Below are positions 10,429 to 23,101 of a stretch of DNA of 64,000 nt, one piece after another; the first letter of the stretch is position 1; each line of letters begins with the position of its first letter. Location: contig JBBMOL010000118.1 in NCBI GenBank assembly GCA_037954665.1, forward strand, positions 1,302,001-1,366,000, written 5' to 3'. Under the pieces are notes generated by a model. That model made no database searches and had not been told where the DNA came from. It saw nothing but the letters and a program-made list of their open reading frames with translations. A program made the translations under genes and the position numbers. This stretch comes from Laguncularia racemosa. Taxonomy: Eukaryota > Streptophyta > Magnoliopsida > Myrtales > Combretaceae.

Positions 10429-12007
10429 TATCACGCCCCAAAGGAGGGCTTGGAAGTTTTCACTAAAAGTTATCACATCATGTGTGCACCCATTACATGA
10501 TAACCGCCTTGTGAGTTAAAGGTCGTAAGGCTCTAAATAATTAATTAATCAATTACAACTAATCATATTACATAACATTATATAATGAAAATATAAGTGC
10601 AGATTCCTATGTTCTACAGTCGACCAAGATCGCAAATAATCAGAATCCCCTACTAATTAGTAAATAGAATAAAACCTTAAGTCTCACAAATTCAAATTTT
10701 ACATCAAGGTCCTAAAAATAACATTTCATCTAAATAGTCTACCATTCACAATTCTTGCTTTAGCATTCTTGGCTTGCAAAAACTGTCTACACTCTACATC
10801 TTATCCCATCCCAAGCTTTTAAAATTGTTACTTGCAAAATAGTCTGTGGAGGGGTGAGCACACTATGGTTCAGTGAATGGGAGTGCAAATCTCTCGACGC
10901 TACACATGCACAAGTAATTTCAAATCAAGTTATCAAATCATATGCTATGCATGAATAAACACATGAATGCGGCATCTCACGCGGTCTTCCGATAACCAGC
11001 GTGAAATCTAAGGTTTACCCCCCCTTGACCTTAGGTTGGGGATTCTAAAGCCATACCATTAGTGCCCGAGTCTCATAACCAATTCAATTATTCTTATCTC
11101 TTTGGTAATTATAATATCTTATAACTTTGATATCATAAACTCGAGTGTTCCCATACACTGAGCGCTCTTGTGCCTCATGTACTGAGCAACACCCTCAAGG
11201 ACCGACCGGACTCAGAATCGTCAAGGCGCGACAATCCTTTAGTCACTTCGTTCGCACTTAGTGAAATAGTAATCCTCTGATTACTTCCGGCAAGCTCTGT
11301 AACAGTGATGGCCTTCAATTTCACGCAGTACCTCATGTAATGCATGTCCAGTTTTATTTGAGTCCAATCCTTCAATTAATTGGTTCAGGGTGATCAAACG
11401 ATATAAAATCATAAATCAATCTACATTCAAAATGATAAAGTAACTATCAAACATTTAAGACATACAAGTCCACGAATAATGAATAGGAACCAAGTCCATC
11501 CCCTAAACAAAATAGTTACACCTAACAATCACATTCATCACAACAAAAAATATCAAACCTTACATGTCCTAGATATAATAAGAAAGTTCAGACAGACCAA
11601 GTGGAATCAATCAAGTCAAACACAAAATCATAATTAAATAAATTTTAAAATGAGTCATCATATGAGACCAAATCAATAATAGCATAATATAGCTTAATCT
11701 CATCGACCGTTAAATCAACCACTCGAGATTGGTTTATAATTCTCATTCTTTAACACCTCTATGTGATTGCACCTCTATGTCATTGCACCTCTCAAGTGCT
11801 CAATTTTACATGCCCGAGAGTTAAATAAGGTAGTTGAGGATGTACTCTTCCAACATCCTCAATTATCTTAAAATTTATAAAAATGTAAAATCACAAGTCT
11901 TTTTCACCTGCATCAACATATATAATATATAAAATACATATAACTATATAGTATCTAACCCTATTTACTTATCTATATGTGCATGCATTTTTAGTTTAGT
12001 TAGAGGT

Positions 12008-13610
12008 TGATAAGATCACATTATACTTATATTTTCTTTTGGACTTATATTAAATTTATTTCAATATTATAAGAAAATATAAAGAAATGATATTTAATGG
12101 TGTTTATTGTGAAAATTCAGGTTTTGAGGACCTAAAAGTAAATTACAAGTTAATTGGAGGAGTTTTTCACAAAATTGAAGAAGCGAGCGAAGGATTGCAC
12201 GGAAGGCCGCCGGCTTTAGGCCGGCCTTGAGCCGGCCTATATTAAACCGGCCTCAAAAAGCATTAAAGCCGCCGGCCTTAAAGCCGGCCTTGAGCCGGCC
12301 TTCATTACTACCCGGATATCCATTGCGAAAATCTCTCCAAAATCATATCTTAATTAATTTGCTGACTCAACTCCTCATCAGATCAAGCTTATCCTCCTCC
12401 TCTTTGGATTTATAAATAGGCCCCTTGTGTGAACCTTGGAAGCATCCCCTTTTGTTTAGCATCTTTTGTTTGGCATCCCTTTTTGTTTTTGAATCCTTTT
12501 GTTTTGATTCTTTGTTTAGCATCCTTTGTCTTTCTTTGAAATCATTAGAATTCCCTTAGGAACTTTAGGATTTTATATTTTCTTTAATTCCTTTACATTT
12601 CATGTTATTCCAAATTTTAGTTTGAAGAAAGAAAGTTATTTTGCTGAAGTTTTCTTTCAATTGAAGAATTCGAGGAATCATTTTGGAAGATTGAAGTTCT
12701 TGAAGATTATAGCTATTGTTTCATTTACTTTATTTTCTTTTATGCCATTTATTAATTTATTCTTGTTGTTCAATATGAATTCCATTGCATCTATTTATTT
12801 CAATTTTTTTTATATTCATACTATAATGTTCTAAATCATCCTTATGGGAAACATGATATTGCCATAATTCAAACTAAAATGATCATTGTATTCATGTTAT
12901 AGGAAATGTAGATATGCAGAATTTTCATATAAGAAGTCCTGCTATGAATTGTATTTTGTAATTGAAATCAATGCATAGAAATGTAAATGACTCGAAAGAG
13001 AAATTTAGATTTTATCAGGAATTCCTAAGTAAGATTTAATAATTCATGTGGAAGCAGCGTTATTGAATTTTATTAGAAATTGACCTAAGTGTCTCATGCA
13101 ATATTTTTATTAAATTTTTCACTAAGGGATTAGGAGAAATTGTTTTAAAGATATTAGGCAATCATATAATTGGGAAATTTATGATTGTGAATTAAAATCC
13201 TCATTTGATTTGAATTAGCGGGAGCTATTAAATTAAATTGAGGTAACATTACTTTAAAACTTGATAAAGGATTAAGGTTTTGTTAATTTCTTGTGAAAAT
13301 CCATATAGCTATGAGTTATTATAACATGAAGGCATTATGATTAGTAGAATTAGGGTGGATTCTATTTCCCACCATCAATTTATCATTTTTTAAACATAAT
13401 CCTCTTTTTAAGCATTTAGCATAATTCATTCAATTCTCATCAAACATCATTGCCTAAATAATAGTAGAAATTGATAAAGGTCTATTACTTAATCAATCTT
13501 CATGGTTCGACACTCTTCTCTCACTATATTACTTGATCCGATCCGGTACACTTGCCGGTATTTATTCACGCTCATTTTATATCTCTTTTTGCATGGATCA
13601 ATGGTTAAGT
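12008..13610 (+). repeat. Probable nested LTR with TATA box, Athila/Tat-like end
   Basis: Begins near TGATAAGATCACATT, has a GC-rich palindromic block at 12204-12302 and a TATAAATA at 12411-12418. It runs to a GATCCGGTACACTTGCCGGT stretch near 13540, a sequence style I associate with the 3' ends of Athila/Tat-type LTRs. No target duplication or internal region was found, so both ends are approximate. It could instead be part of the surrounding LTR. The 102-codon open stretch at 12526 is AT-driven and unlike known proteins. Confidence 0.35.
12204..12302. repeat. GC-rich palindromic repeat (GCCGGC/GGCCGG units)
   Basis: About 100 bases built from GCCGGCCTTGAGCCGGCCT-like units, with at least nine GCCGG or CCGGC cores, in otherwise AT-rich DNA. 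It ends about 110 bases upstream of the TATA motif at 12411. Each core is self-complementary, so it could bind a dimeric factor or form hairpins. Function is not known. Confidence 0.8.
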
Positions 13611-13667
13611 TAAAAAATATGTTTTCCTATTTTCTTGAAATTTCTCCATTATCCTAATACTCACTCA

Positions 13668-15040
13668 TCATCATGCACACACACATACTCTCCAACCGTA
13701 CACACACTCACGTATATATACGATTAGAACAACTCGCAATGACACAACTATATCCACACACATGGCCAAATCATACACACACAAGATACATAATTCTAGC
13801 ACACCTTTCGCCTTGTATCACCTCCACTTTGCTGCAAAAACCTTCACACACACACACAAATGCTCACAATAGCCCTCGACACAGCAGCAACAATAGCGGC
13901 AGCAACAAAGGCAATAGCAAATGCAATAATAACAATAGTAACAACAACAACAATAATAGCAGCAACAGTAATAACACACACCACAACTCACACTACATGT
14001 ACACCGCAGCACAACTTCACATTTCATACACTTGTAACTCTAAAATAATAACGACCCCAACAAGTACAACAACAACTAAGTAGGGAAGTATACATATACA
14101 TATCATATCATAATTAAATACAACATATTACAAATAACACAACACTATAGCATATCATAGAGCTTCCCACTTACCTATTTATGGTGGTCATGGTCCTAAC
14201 CGTCATTGAGTGATTCCGACATATAATCCCTTTACCTAATGATAAGATAAATAAAATAGGGTAAATGTCTAGAATCTAAGCCGAGCCTTAATTTAATTAA
14301 AGGTACTAAGTAAGGTCCGTTTATCTTCTATTTATACCTAATTTAGTATTTTAGTATAATTTCCTCGTTTTGCATTAGTACTTCATAATTTTATAATTAT
14401 ATATCCTTTCCACACTCACTCATACGCACAATCATTTCATCGATGGCACACATGCATTTCCAAGACTTCTCCACCCTAGCTTTTCTTCTTTCGCTTCTTC
14501 CTTTCCGTTCCTTCTTTCCCCTTTTTCCAATTCTTTCTCCTCTTACTCCTTGCTACATACTTGCACATCGAATATCTCACACATACACCGTACACATATT
14601 CCACATACATACCTTCACACATCTTCGCGTTCCCATACACATACACATATCTCCATATTCGCACACTTTATCTTGCACATCACATTCCCTTCATCCATGT
14701 ACATCAACATATACATACATACGCACACACACCCACACCTACACTAACACATACACACACACATATATACATTCATGCACACTCACACACACATACACAC
14801 ATACTAATACACACATACTAGTACATGCAACACCCTCCTCCTACACACACATACATAACACATACTCTCTCACACACACACACTAACACATACTCATGCA
14901 CATACACACACACACACACATCCTCATGCCCACACACATATAAACACCAACACACACACCTCACGCACTCACACACATACACACACCTCACTCACTCACA
15001 CACACACATACACACCCTCCAACACCTCCACGCCACATAG
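13668..15040. repeat. CA-rich low-complexity tract
   Basis: Long stretches of CACACA and related CATACA runs, with an AAC/AAT/AGC trinucleotide patch at 13885-13980. A unique AT-rich spacer of about 350 bases lies at 14085-14440. Open frames here translate to His-Thr-rich or Cys-rich runs that simply mirror the repeat and are not credible genes. It probably grew by slippage inside the LTR insertion. Confidence 0.75.
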
Positions 15041-16300
15041 CAACATCCCATACACAATTTCACACACCAAATCACTTCCCCATCCTCACATACACCATAG
15101 AATCTTCGTTGCTAAGTTTCGTCTTCCTTGGTTTTACTTAATGGAATTTTTCGGGTATATTTTCAAATAATTTTTCCTCACGCTTAAAACATAAGTAAAA
15201 ATACACTATTGTATACTATTCAAACTCAGGATACTCATATCTATAGGCTAAATACTGAATTTTTCATATATTTGACATTAGTACTTTTAAAAAATAATAA
15301 TAATTCAGTTTGGCATAAAATTAGTCTTGTTGAGTTATACTTACCTTAAGGAATGCGCAGGTGGTCTCGAATCGTGAATCAGAGGTCGTATGCGAAAGTT
15401 ATGAATTTTTTTCTTCACTTTTCTTTTTCCCCTTTCTTTTCTCTCTTTTCCTCTCGTCTCTCTCACTGTCTCCTATGTTCTCTCTTTCTCTCATGAATTC
15501 TGGAGACTTCTTCCTTTTATATGCAATTTTTTTTTTTGCCAACTTGATGCCCCTATTCCTATTCACACAAATATATATATATATATATATATATAATAAT
15601 TATTTATATTTTAAGATTTTATTCAATTCCGCACGCATACGACAATATTTATAAATTTTGTAACTCTAGTGTTTTATTACGAAAATTTACATCTAAGCTA
15701 ATTTGATTATTCTGAACATAAATATTTACTCGAAATTTTTCATTTGAAATTCCTAAATCTATAATTTCAATTAATTTCATTATTTAACCCAATATTGTTC
15801 GTGATTTATGTTTCAAGGAATTTATTATTTTAATTTAAATTGCATGAACTAAAATTAGGACTTACAATTTTTTTATTTATTTTTCTATATACCTATGTTT
15901 AGGTATTTTTCAACTTACTTCGTTGCCTAAATTTATTTAGTGATATATTTCATATAATTTATAATTCTAAGCTTGTTATCCTTTTCCTCGCATACGATTA
16001 TTCTCTCCAATTGTTCTCTATATCTAATTCTCATTATTTGTTATATTTATCAAATGGATTTCACCTCTTTCCTCATTTTTCTATTTTAAAGCCTATTATT
16101 ATTTGTCATAAGTTTTTGTTATACATAAATTATTAAAATAGTATTAATATATCACTGTGTTTTTAAATTTTTCATCATAATTTTTTTATTTTTTATTTTT
16201 GCAAAATTATCATTCTTGCTATCTCGACCTAGAAGTATTTATTCTTCCACTTATTTTCTTTAATTTATATATAGTTTTTCAAAAATTTTAGGGCATTACA

Positions 16301-18100
16301 AAACTCCCCTCCCTAACTTTTGCTCGAGTAGAGAAATTAAGCAAGGGGACCCAATTTCCCCTAATCTACTTATCCTAGTCATGGAATTCATGAACCATAT
16401 AATTTAGTACCACATTAAACTCAAAATGTGGAATCATATCCAACTTACAAGCATTAGATTGAATATCTACAATTTATTCTTTGCGAATGATTTGCTTATG
16501 AGGCAAGTGAAGAGAATGTTAAAACTATGATGAACGTTATGGAAACTTTTGTTAGAGAGTTAAACCTATAAAGCAACTATGATATTCTTGGGAAATGCAA
16601 AGTAAGAGGCTAAACTGAAAATGTGTTAGATACTTGGAGTTAACCAAGGGAATGACTTGGGTAAGTGTTTGAGGTTTTATATTAAGAAATCTAAGAAGAT
16701 TAAAGCTACAGATCTCTCTTTTATTGTGGAAAAACTAAGAGGGAAGCTCACAAGATGGCAAGTAAAAAGGTTAAGCATAGCTAAGAGAAAGATCCTAATC
16801 TCGTCTATGCTTGAAATTACAATTAATTCCTGTATGTGGCCATACCCCTACTAATATCACTATAAGAGCAATTAGAGTAATTGGATGGGGACATCTCCTA
16901 AGACTCCACAAACAAAAAAAGAAAGGTCCACTAGGAGGCTTAGGACAAAGTGAAGCATAAGAAGGAGATGGGATTGGAACTAATGGTTTTAAAGGATAGG
17001 ATTAAGGAAATTATGGCTAGATTAGCATGGAAGCAAAGGAATAATAAACTACTATGGAAACACCTTTCTACAATAAATATAAGTTGGGGAGTTCTAATAA
17101 ACAACCAAGGTCTAGTTCCAAACTCTTCAAGAAATCGAGTAAGGTAAGTGATGGTATGGATGCTAATTTAATAGTCAAAACAAGATATGGTAAGGCTACT
17201 TCCTTCTAGTTCGCAAATTAGCTTGTTACTAGCATCCTGAGATGTCTTATTAATGGGTCTATCTCAAGAAATGGAGTGTTCTAACAATAACTAACACTTA
17301 GGAGGTATTAAATGGTTGGAGAGAAGGAATGACTAGTTTCCTTATTGATAGAACAAGTAAGAATTTGTTCAAAAACATCTTCTTAACAAAAAACTTAGAG
17401 GAGGATCATGTTGTATGGAATGAGAGACTAGTGGCATGGTTATCGTTAAATCTATTAATAATGTTTTGTGATCGAGGGAAGATTAGACAATGGGTATTAG
17501 AAATTTTTGACTTAATATAGGGACCCCTCTTCACTCTAAGAATTCAAATGTCCTTATGGAAGCTAATCTATGATAAAATTCTAACAATAATAAATATTCA
17601 AAAGAGGGGGATCAAAGTGGAGTTAAAGTGTACTTTATTCAATGAAAAAGGATGAAACTACATAATAAATTTTAAAAAGCTATAAATTCATTAAGGAGAA
17701 ATGATTTGCTACAAACAACTCTAGGGGTTTTAGAAACTCTATTAATCTTTAATTTTAAGAGTTAACTTAAGTCAAACTATTGTTTAAATAGATTCTTGAG
17801 AACTTAACCAAAAGAACCTTAGGCTTGCTCATTCCTCTTCATTATTTTGGGAGATTTAGATTAAACAAAATGGGAGTCTTTAATCCAGTAACTATAAAAT
17901 CAATAGGTGAGTCAATCCCCTTATTTGTGCTGTTAACTTCTAAGCGCCTCTTTGGGCTTGAAAAATCAAGAGCAATTATGATCTTATCTCTACCTATTAA
18001 TAGCCCGTGGAAAAAGAAAATAGACTAAAATCAACCAAGAGGATAGTTGTTTAGCATCCTTAAGTCATAGGTTAGAAGATAGGTGCTACTATATCATGTA
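16301..18100 (+). pseudogene. L1 LINE reverse transcriptase C-terminal half and zinc-knuckle region (piece 3 of 3)
   Basis: Resumes with REIKQGDPISPNLLILVME near 16333-16390, then FFANDLL at about 16478 where FADD is normal, so one catalytic Asp is lost. At 16700-16850 KLRGKLTRWQVKRLSIAKR matches the post-RT region of plant L1s. Near 17540-17655 SLWKLIYDKILTIINIQKRGIKV resembles the C-terminal zinc-binding domain. Decay hides the 3' end; A-rich DNA near 18600 may be the old tail. Joining the three pieces by eye gives one L1 ORF2 order. Confidence 0.7.
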
Positions 18101-19576
18101 AAGGGATCTAAAAGCATTAGACTACAAGTAGCATATGCTACCTAGACTGTGCCATAGACCTTATGAATGAAAAATATAATAGATCCTTTGTAAAGTAAAC
18201 AATTGTACATTGGAGTTTAACTTATCCTATTCTATTTTTGTTATTAAATGAAAAGTTTAAATGAGTTCAATATTTTGTGGTTTTAAGTTGCATGCTTGAA
18301 TTCAAGAAAGGCATTGTCCTCAACCTTAGGGCACATTGCTACACCACTCTTAGGCACTAAGAGTTGGGTGAAGGTAAGTTGAACCTTGAGAAGTGAGGTG
18401 CTACAAAAGAAGTCTTAAATTACCTACGTGATCCCTTCTAACATATTGAAGTAGTTAACTTCAAGTTTAGGAAAATTGATGGCTTCAATTGGATAAAGTT
18501 AGAATTTATCCAACTAAATCCTCCCTTTTAAGACCAAGGAGGCTTATGGGAGTAAAAACACTTTGACCCAATTTTAAGGCCTAAACAAAGTGAAAGCAAG
18601 AAAAAAAATTATGACTAAAAAATAAATATAATTTCAATTGTCATTATCAAAATTAACACTTAATGATCAACCCATTTAGCCCTAACTCAACAACATATAC
18701 AAGAAAACTAGGTATTCATCCTTTATCTATTATCACTATTCTATTGTTTAAGGTTTGTATCTTCACAAAAAAAAAGGAAGAAGAAGAAGCATGTTTAGGT
18801 TTAGAGATTCATGCCTACAAGGCTTCTTTAAGTGGGTTTTGATTTCAATTTGTATGTTAGTAATACTAATAAAAAATGTAGATTCACATATGCAACTCTT
18901 ATTGGTAATTCATAAGAAAATGCAATTCTTATTTGTGACTTTCTTTTTTTTTAATAGAAAATGCATTTGTCAACTCTTTTTTCAATTAAAAGACATCAAT
19001 TGAATGTGTTTTTTTTTTTTAATGTACTTGACATGAGCCCCATCAAAGCTTAAATACATATTTTACATATTTTTTTGCAATGGTATTTGTTAAATAACTT
19101 TTGGTGGGACGATTCAAAAATTTTTCATTCTGTACAACCTATTAATCAATTTCTTTTACTTATAGCAAATGGCAACAAGAAAATGATCTTAAAGGATGAT
19201 AATGTGGACAAGCATGGATCTTTTGGTGCTACAACAAAATGTAACTCATGTTGACTTATCAAATTAGGTTAATATAGCCAAAGTTTGAGATATTATTATT
19301 GATAAATTATAGATGGATTGCACTTTATTGCAAATACACTAAAAAAATAAAATGTTACATTTTGTGCGTTGCAATAGTATGGAATGGAATGCAATTAGAA
19401 ATAGAATAATCATCACAATCCTATGTTTGGAAATGTCAACAAGATGACACCATTTTGGTATTTTATCATATTGTGCCATATTTAAAATGGAATGGAGTGT
19501 ATTTATAATTGCATCTATAACACATCAATGGATAATAAATTATACATATGTAAAATATACACACACTTGCTTACAT

Positions 19577-19577
19577 A

Positions 19578-19610
<33 letters not shown>

Positions 19611-19611
19611 T
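19577..19611. repeat. (GT)n-(GA)n microsatellite
   Basis: A run of GT dinucleotides passes straight into GAGAGAGAGA. Simple sequence, no other signal. Confidence 0.9.
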
Positions 19612-19956
19612 TGTATGATAGTAAAACATATATATCAATTTTGGATGATTTATGGTATATCATAGCTTATATCTTTGTATATGATGATATATATTACAAT
19701 TAATAATGCAATGTATAATTAAACACAATACTACAATATATATATAATCAAAATCGAGAGCTTGTTATGAATAGGAATGTCAAGATTTAGGAGGATTCAT
19801 AAGGTAAAGGATAATATTTTTAAGGTGTTATGTAATTGACAATAGAACTAAAGGATATGAATGACTTGACAATTGGATATTATGGACCAATTATAGAATT
19901 GAAGTGGGTTAGATTAACGGATTAATTGATATGACTCACAATTTATGCAATATTCA

Positions 19957-20040
19957 CTAGGAGTGTGCAAAAAAAGGGACTAAACTAAACTAATCCACAA
20001 ACCGAACCAAACCAAACTATATTTATTTATTTATTTTTGC
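19957..20040. repeat. Possible hAT-like small transposon end
   Basis: CTAGGAGTGTGCAAAAAAAG followed by an AAACCGAACCAAACC stretch resembles the end of a common plant hAT-type miniature element (TIR of the form TAGGGGTGTGCAA). No matching opposite end or duplication was found, so this may be a truncated copy or chance. Confidence 0.3.
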
Positions 20041-20504
20041 AATTTGGTTTGAAACCCTAAGATACTAGACTTTGATAAAAAGTTTTTCCATTTTTATTAT
20101 ATATTTTTGTCTTTTATTCCTTATTCCTAAAAGTTTAAAAATTTTATACTAAAAGAAAATTTTTATTATATTTATATTTTATTTTTGTTCCTAAAACTTT
20201 ATTTGTACTAAAAATTTCTACCTATTATATTTAATTTGGTTTTCAACATTTTTCATTTTTATAATTTTATTTCTAAAATCCTAACTTATACTAAATTTTT
20301 TTTTATCTTTATAGATTTTTATATTTTTCATTTTTAAGTTAAACATTTTTACTTATTAAAGGTTTTATTTAATTTTTATTTTCTTTTTATTATTATTCAT
20401 TTTTTAGATTTTAATTTTATTATATTTTTTATTATTAAATATTTAATTTAACCTGATGTTTTTATTTTCTTTTATTATTTTATTAAACATTTTTCATTCA
20501 CCAT

Positions 20505-21797
20505 TGAGCGATGATATACACCACAACAACCCGACGGATACTAAAAATTTTATTATTTTATTTTTTCATAAACTAAACATAAAATTCTAATAATAGAAAA
20601 ATACATTAAAAGGAAGTAATAAAATAAAATAAATAACTAAACTAATATAACTCTAATCGAATATGTCTGAATGAGCACGAGTCGAGTCACGTATGGGTCA
20701 TGTTCACGAGTGCGGGTAGGGTTCGAATCCGATTGCGGATTCGAGCGTGGCTGAACAACAATGATCCTTCCAAGCACTTTGAAGGTCATTGAGAGTAGTT
20801 GAGGAGTCAAACTCGAGGTTTTTGAAGGCATAGATTCTAAATCTAGGACCATTTTCACTTAAAGGAGAGCCTAAGGTGGTGTTTTGAGGAGTGGCTAAGA
20901 GTGGTGATTGTGGTGTCTATGGATGGCGTATTTGTGGTGTTTCAAACAGTAGGAATGGCGACCAGTGGTGGAAATGGGTTTTGAATGGGGTTTTTGGAAG
21001 TACAATTTATAGTAGACATTTTGGTGATTTTTCCCAACCTCTCGAGCTTATGGGGGTCCCAATGCATTTATAGGGACCATAAATGAGCTCGGAGGACTTT
21101 AGATAGACATGAATCAACTCTTAGGTCAAAATGTATAACACCCCCCGATTTGATTTAATCTTTTTTTTTTTGTTCAAATTTGTGTTAATTTAATGATGTT
21201 TATCATTTTTGTTTAGCTAATCGTTGTTAGATTTGTGCTGAAAACTGAACTTGGAATAGTCGAATTCATCCTCTTCTTCTTCCTAATATCTTTGGTTAGA
21301 GGTTGAAGAAGATCATATCCAAGGAACAAGATTCACATTCGACCAATCACATGCTGCCATGTGGCAACAGGGACCAAAAAAATGAAAATGGCACAAAGTG
21401 CCTCCTGCCTGTTTCAAACCCACCACCTATCCCTTTCCTTGCATGCACACAGACAACACACGAACCAACTAAGCTAGCCCTTTTCTTAGTTTTTCATTGT
21501 AATGAACTTACACTTCAACCAACTGTCTTGATTTATTTTTGTCATTTTAAGATTCTCAAGTTTAATTTAGATATTCATATCTCCTTGCTTTTATTGAGAA
21601 TATTAATATTTTTTATTAATTTTTGTTAGTTGTTAGTTTTATAAAAAAATTTCATTCATTTTTATTTTTTATATTTATTTTTTATTATTTTATTATTGTA
21701 TTATTTTTTTATTATTCCATAAACTAGGCTCTCTTTCTTTTTTATTTATTTTTATATTTTTTCTTTTTAGATGGGAGCAAAAATGAGGTGTCTACTA
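20505..21797 (-). repeat. 3' LTR of the Tat/Ogre element
   Basis: Begins (- strand) at 21797 with TAGTAGACACCTCATTTTTG just after a purine tract and runs to about 20505, ending in a motif GGTTGTTGTGGTGTATATCA also found in similar form at the 5' side (41.97-41.99 kb). The start shows TA where TG is expected. A TATA box lies about 730 bases in. The lower end is a best guess from the shared motif. Confidence 0.5.
21065..21072 (-). promoter_or_regulatory. TATA box in the Tat 3' LTR
   Basis: The - strand reads CCCTATAAATGCATT, a good plant TATA context, placed so that transcription would run towards the LTR end at 20505. Confidence 0.5.
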
Positions 21798-21809
21798 GCT
21801 CCCCTCTTT
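21798..21809 (-). promoter_or_regulatory. Polypurine tract of the Tat element
   Basis: AAAGAGGGGAGC on the - strand directly before the proposed LTR start at 21797. Confidence 0.55.
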
Positions 21810-21869
21810 ATAGTATAGTTTGAACAGAACTTTACTGCAAAGACAAAAAGACACAAGTTTTGCCCTAAT

Positions 21870-22510
21870 TCTTGGATGACACGCCTACTACTAACGAGAT
21901 AAGACTTTAATGGTTGCCACCTGTTGATGAGAATGGACTTATAAAAGGCCACTAGCTACTAATAAGACTAGACTTAAAATAGAGTACTACTTGCTAACGA
22001 TAATGAACTTAAAGGAGATGCTAGCTATTGACGAGCCTAAGCTTAAAAAAGGTGCTAGCTACTGATGAGCCTGGGCTTAAAAAAGGTTCCAGCTATTAAC
22101 GAGCCTAGGCTTAAAAAAGATGCCAGCTACTAACAAGCCTGGGCTTAGAAATAGATGCCTTTTATTGACGAGAATGGATTTAAATATGATATCATCTACT
22201 AACGAGAATGGAATTATAAATGTTGCTAGCTACTAACGAGATTAGACTTATTTGGTTACCACCTACTAACAAGGATGGACTTAAAATAGATTGCTAGCTA
22301 CTAAAGAGACTAAACTTATTATGTTTCCACATACTGGCAAGGATGGACTTAAAATACATGCCATCAACTGACGAGAATGGACTTATATTGGTGCCATCTA
22401 CTGATGAGCTTAGACTTAAAAGGGTTGCTAGCTTCTAATGAAACTAGAATTAAAACAGAGTGCCATCTACTGACGAGAATGGCTTCCCTTTATCACTAGT
22501 CACAAACAAG
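21870..22510 (-). repeat. Tandem repeat in the Tat 3' UTR, ~34-base units
   Basis: About eighteen degenerate units, such as TGCTAGCTACTGATGAGCCT plus a GGGCTTAAAA part, follow head to tail between integrase and the 3' LTR. Variable tandem repeats at exactly this place are a described feature of Tat/Ogre elements and a known seed of plant satellites. Units drift from about 33 to 38 bases. No protein is encoded. The ~590 bases from 22511 to 23101 are 3' UTR in which I see no gene. Confidence 0.75.
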
Positions 22511-23101
22511 GCTAAACTTAGGTAAATTATTATTATATTGATCTTTTCAAGTTTCAAAAGTGTCTTGAAACATAATTCTCATATCTAGTAAAATTACTTT
22601 ACTAATGAGTGGATCTTACCAATCTTGCTTATTTCATCCCAATGGTAGATCCTTACTTGTTACTCGGTAATCACTCACTTACTAAGCTAGAACACCTAGC
22701 AGAATGTTTGCAACCAATCTTCATGGTTATATCACTTATGTCTATTGTAGGATCACATCTTTGCTTGACTACAACTTCTGAGGCATATCAACTCTTGTAA
22801 TTGTGTTAGTCCCTTCTTTGGTAATAAAACTTCTTTAAAAATGATTAAGTCATGATGGAGCATTTAACCATTTATTACTTATCCAGTTCCAATTCATAGG
22901 TGCTAGACTAGTTCGTGTTTATAATGTAGTGTAGAGAAATCAAGAAAAGGAACTTATCGATAAAGTTTATTAGGAGGGGTTGGTCAATGACCAATCCAAC
23001 GCGACAACTATAGAGGATATCGGCTTTACTTATCAATGATGAAAATTTTATCATAAAGAGATTAGTATCGTCAATAATCTCATTGAGCTCGGTAAAAGAT
23101 T

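Larger units (their letters stand above)
10429..16300 (-). mobile_element. Tekay-type LTR insertion (solo LTR or remnant) with nested DNA
   Basis: Starts TATCACGCCCC (expected TG changed to TA) and ends GGGCATTACA, flanked by perfect AAACT duplications at 10424-10428 and 16301-16305. L1 RT coding resumes beyond. The left ~700 bases share landmarks with the Tekay 3 LTR at 43.5-44.1 kb: CACGCCCC/CATGCCCC at the edge, then a CCTTAGGTTG(A/G)GGAT stretch. That similarity suggests - orientation. No gag or pol is seen. The 5.9 kb length is explained partly by an inner LTR-like unit (about 12.0-13.6 kb) and a CA-rich tract. Confidence 0.7.
18101..20504. other. AT-rich stretch without a recognisable gene
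   Basis: Mostly AT-rich sequence with stops in all frames. It holds a GT/GA microsatellite near 19.6 kb, an 'AAACCGAACC'-type start of a possible small DNA transposon near 19.96 kb, and a very AT-rich part from 20050 to 20500. I see no coding, LTR or RNA gene signal. Confidence 0.5.

Noticed and set aside
12526..12834. 102-codon + strand open frame rich in Phe and Ile
   Set aside because: Sits in AT-rich LTR-like DNA downstream of a TATA motif; composition reflects T-rich sequence and it matches no family I know.
13673..15040. Several open frames giving His-Thr-rich or Cys-rich proteins
   Set aside because: They are direct translations of CA and trinucleotide repeats in several frames at once, with no other coding sign.
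18755..19003. 82-codon + strand open frame
   Set aside because: Low-complexity, AT-driven, no domain or conserved motif.
20637..20858. 73-codon - strand open frame in the Tat LTR
   Set aside because: Downstream of the LTR TATA box, short, and unlike known proteins; most likely chance.
22000..22510. Tandem repeat considered as a CRISPR array
   Set aside because: Units are contiguous and degenerate with no unique spacers of constant size; it fits a Tat 3' UTR repeat.
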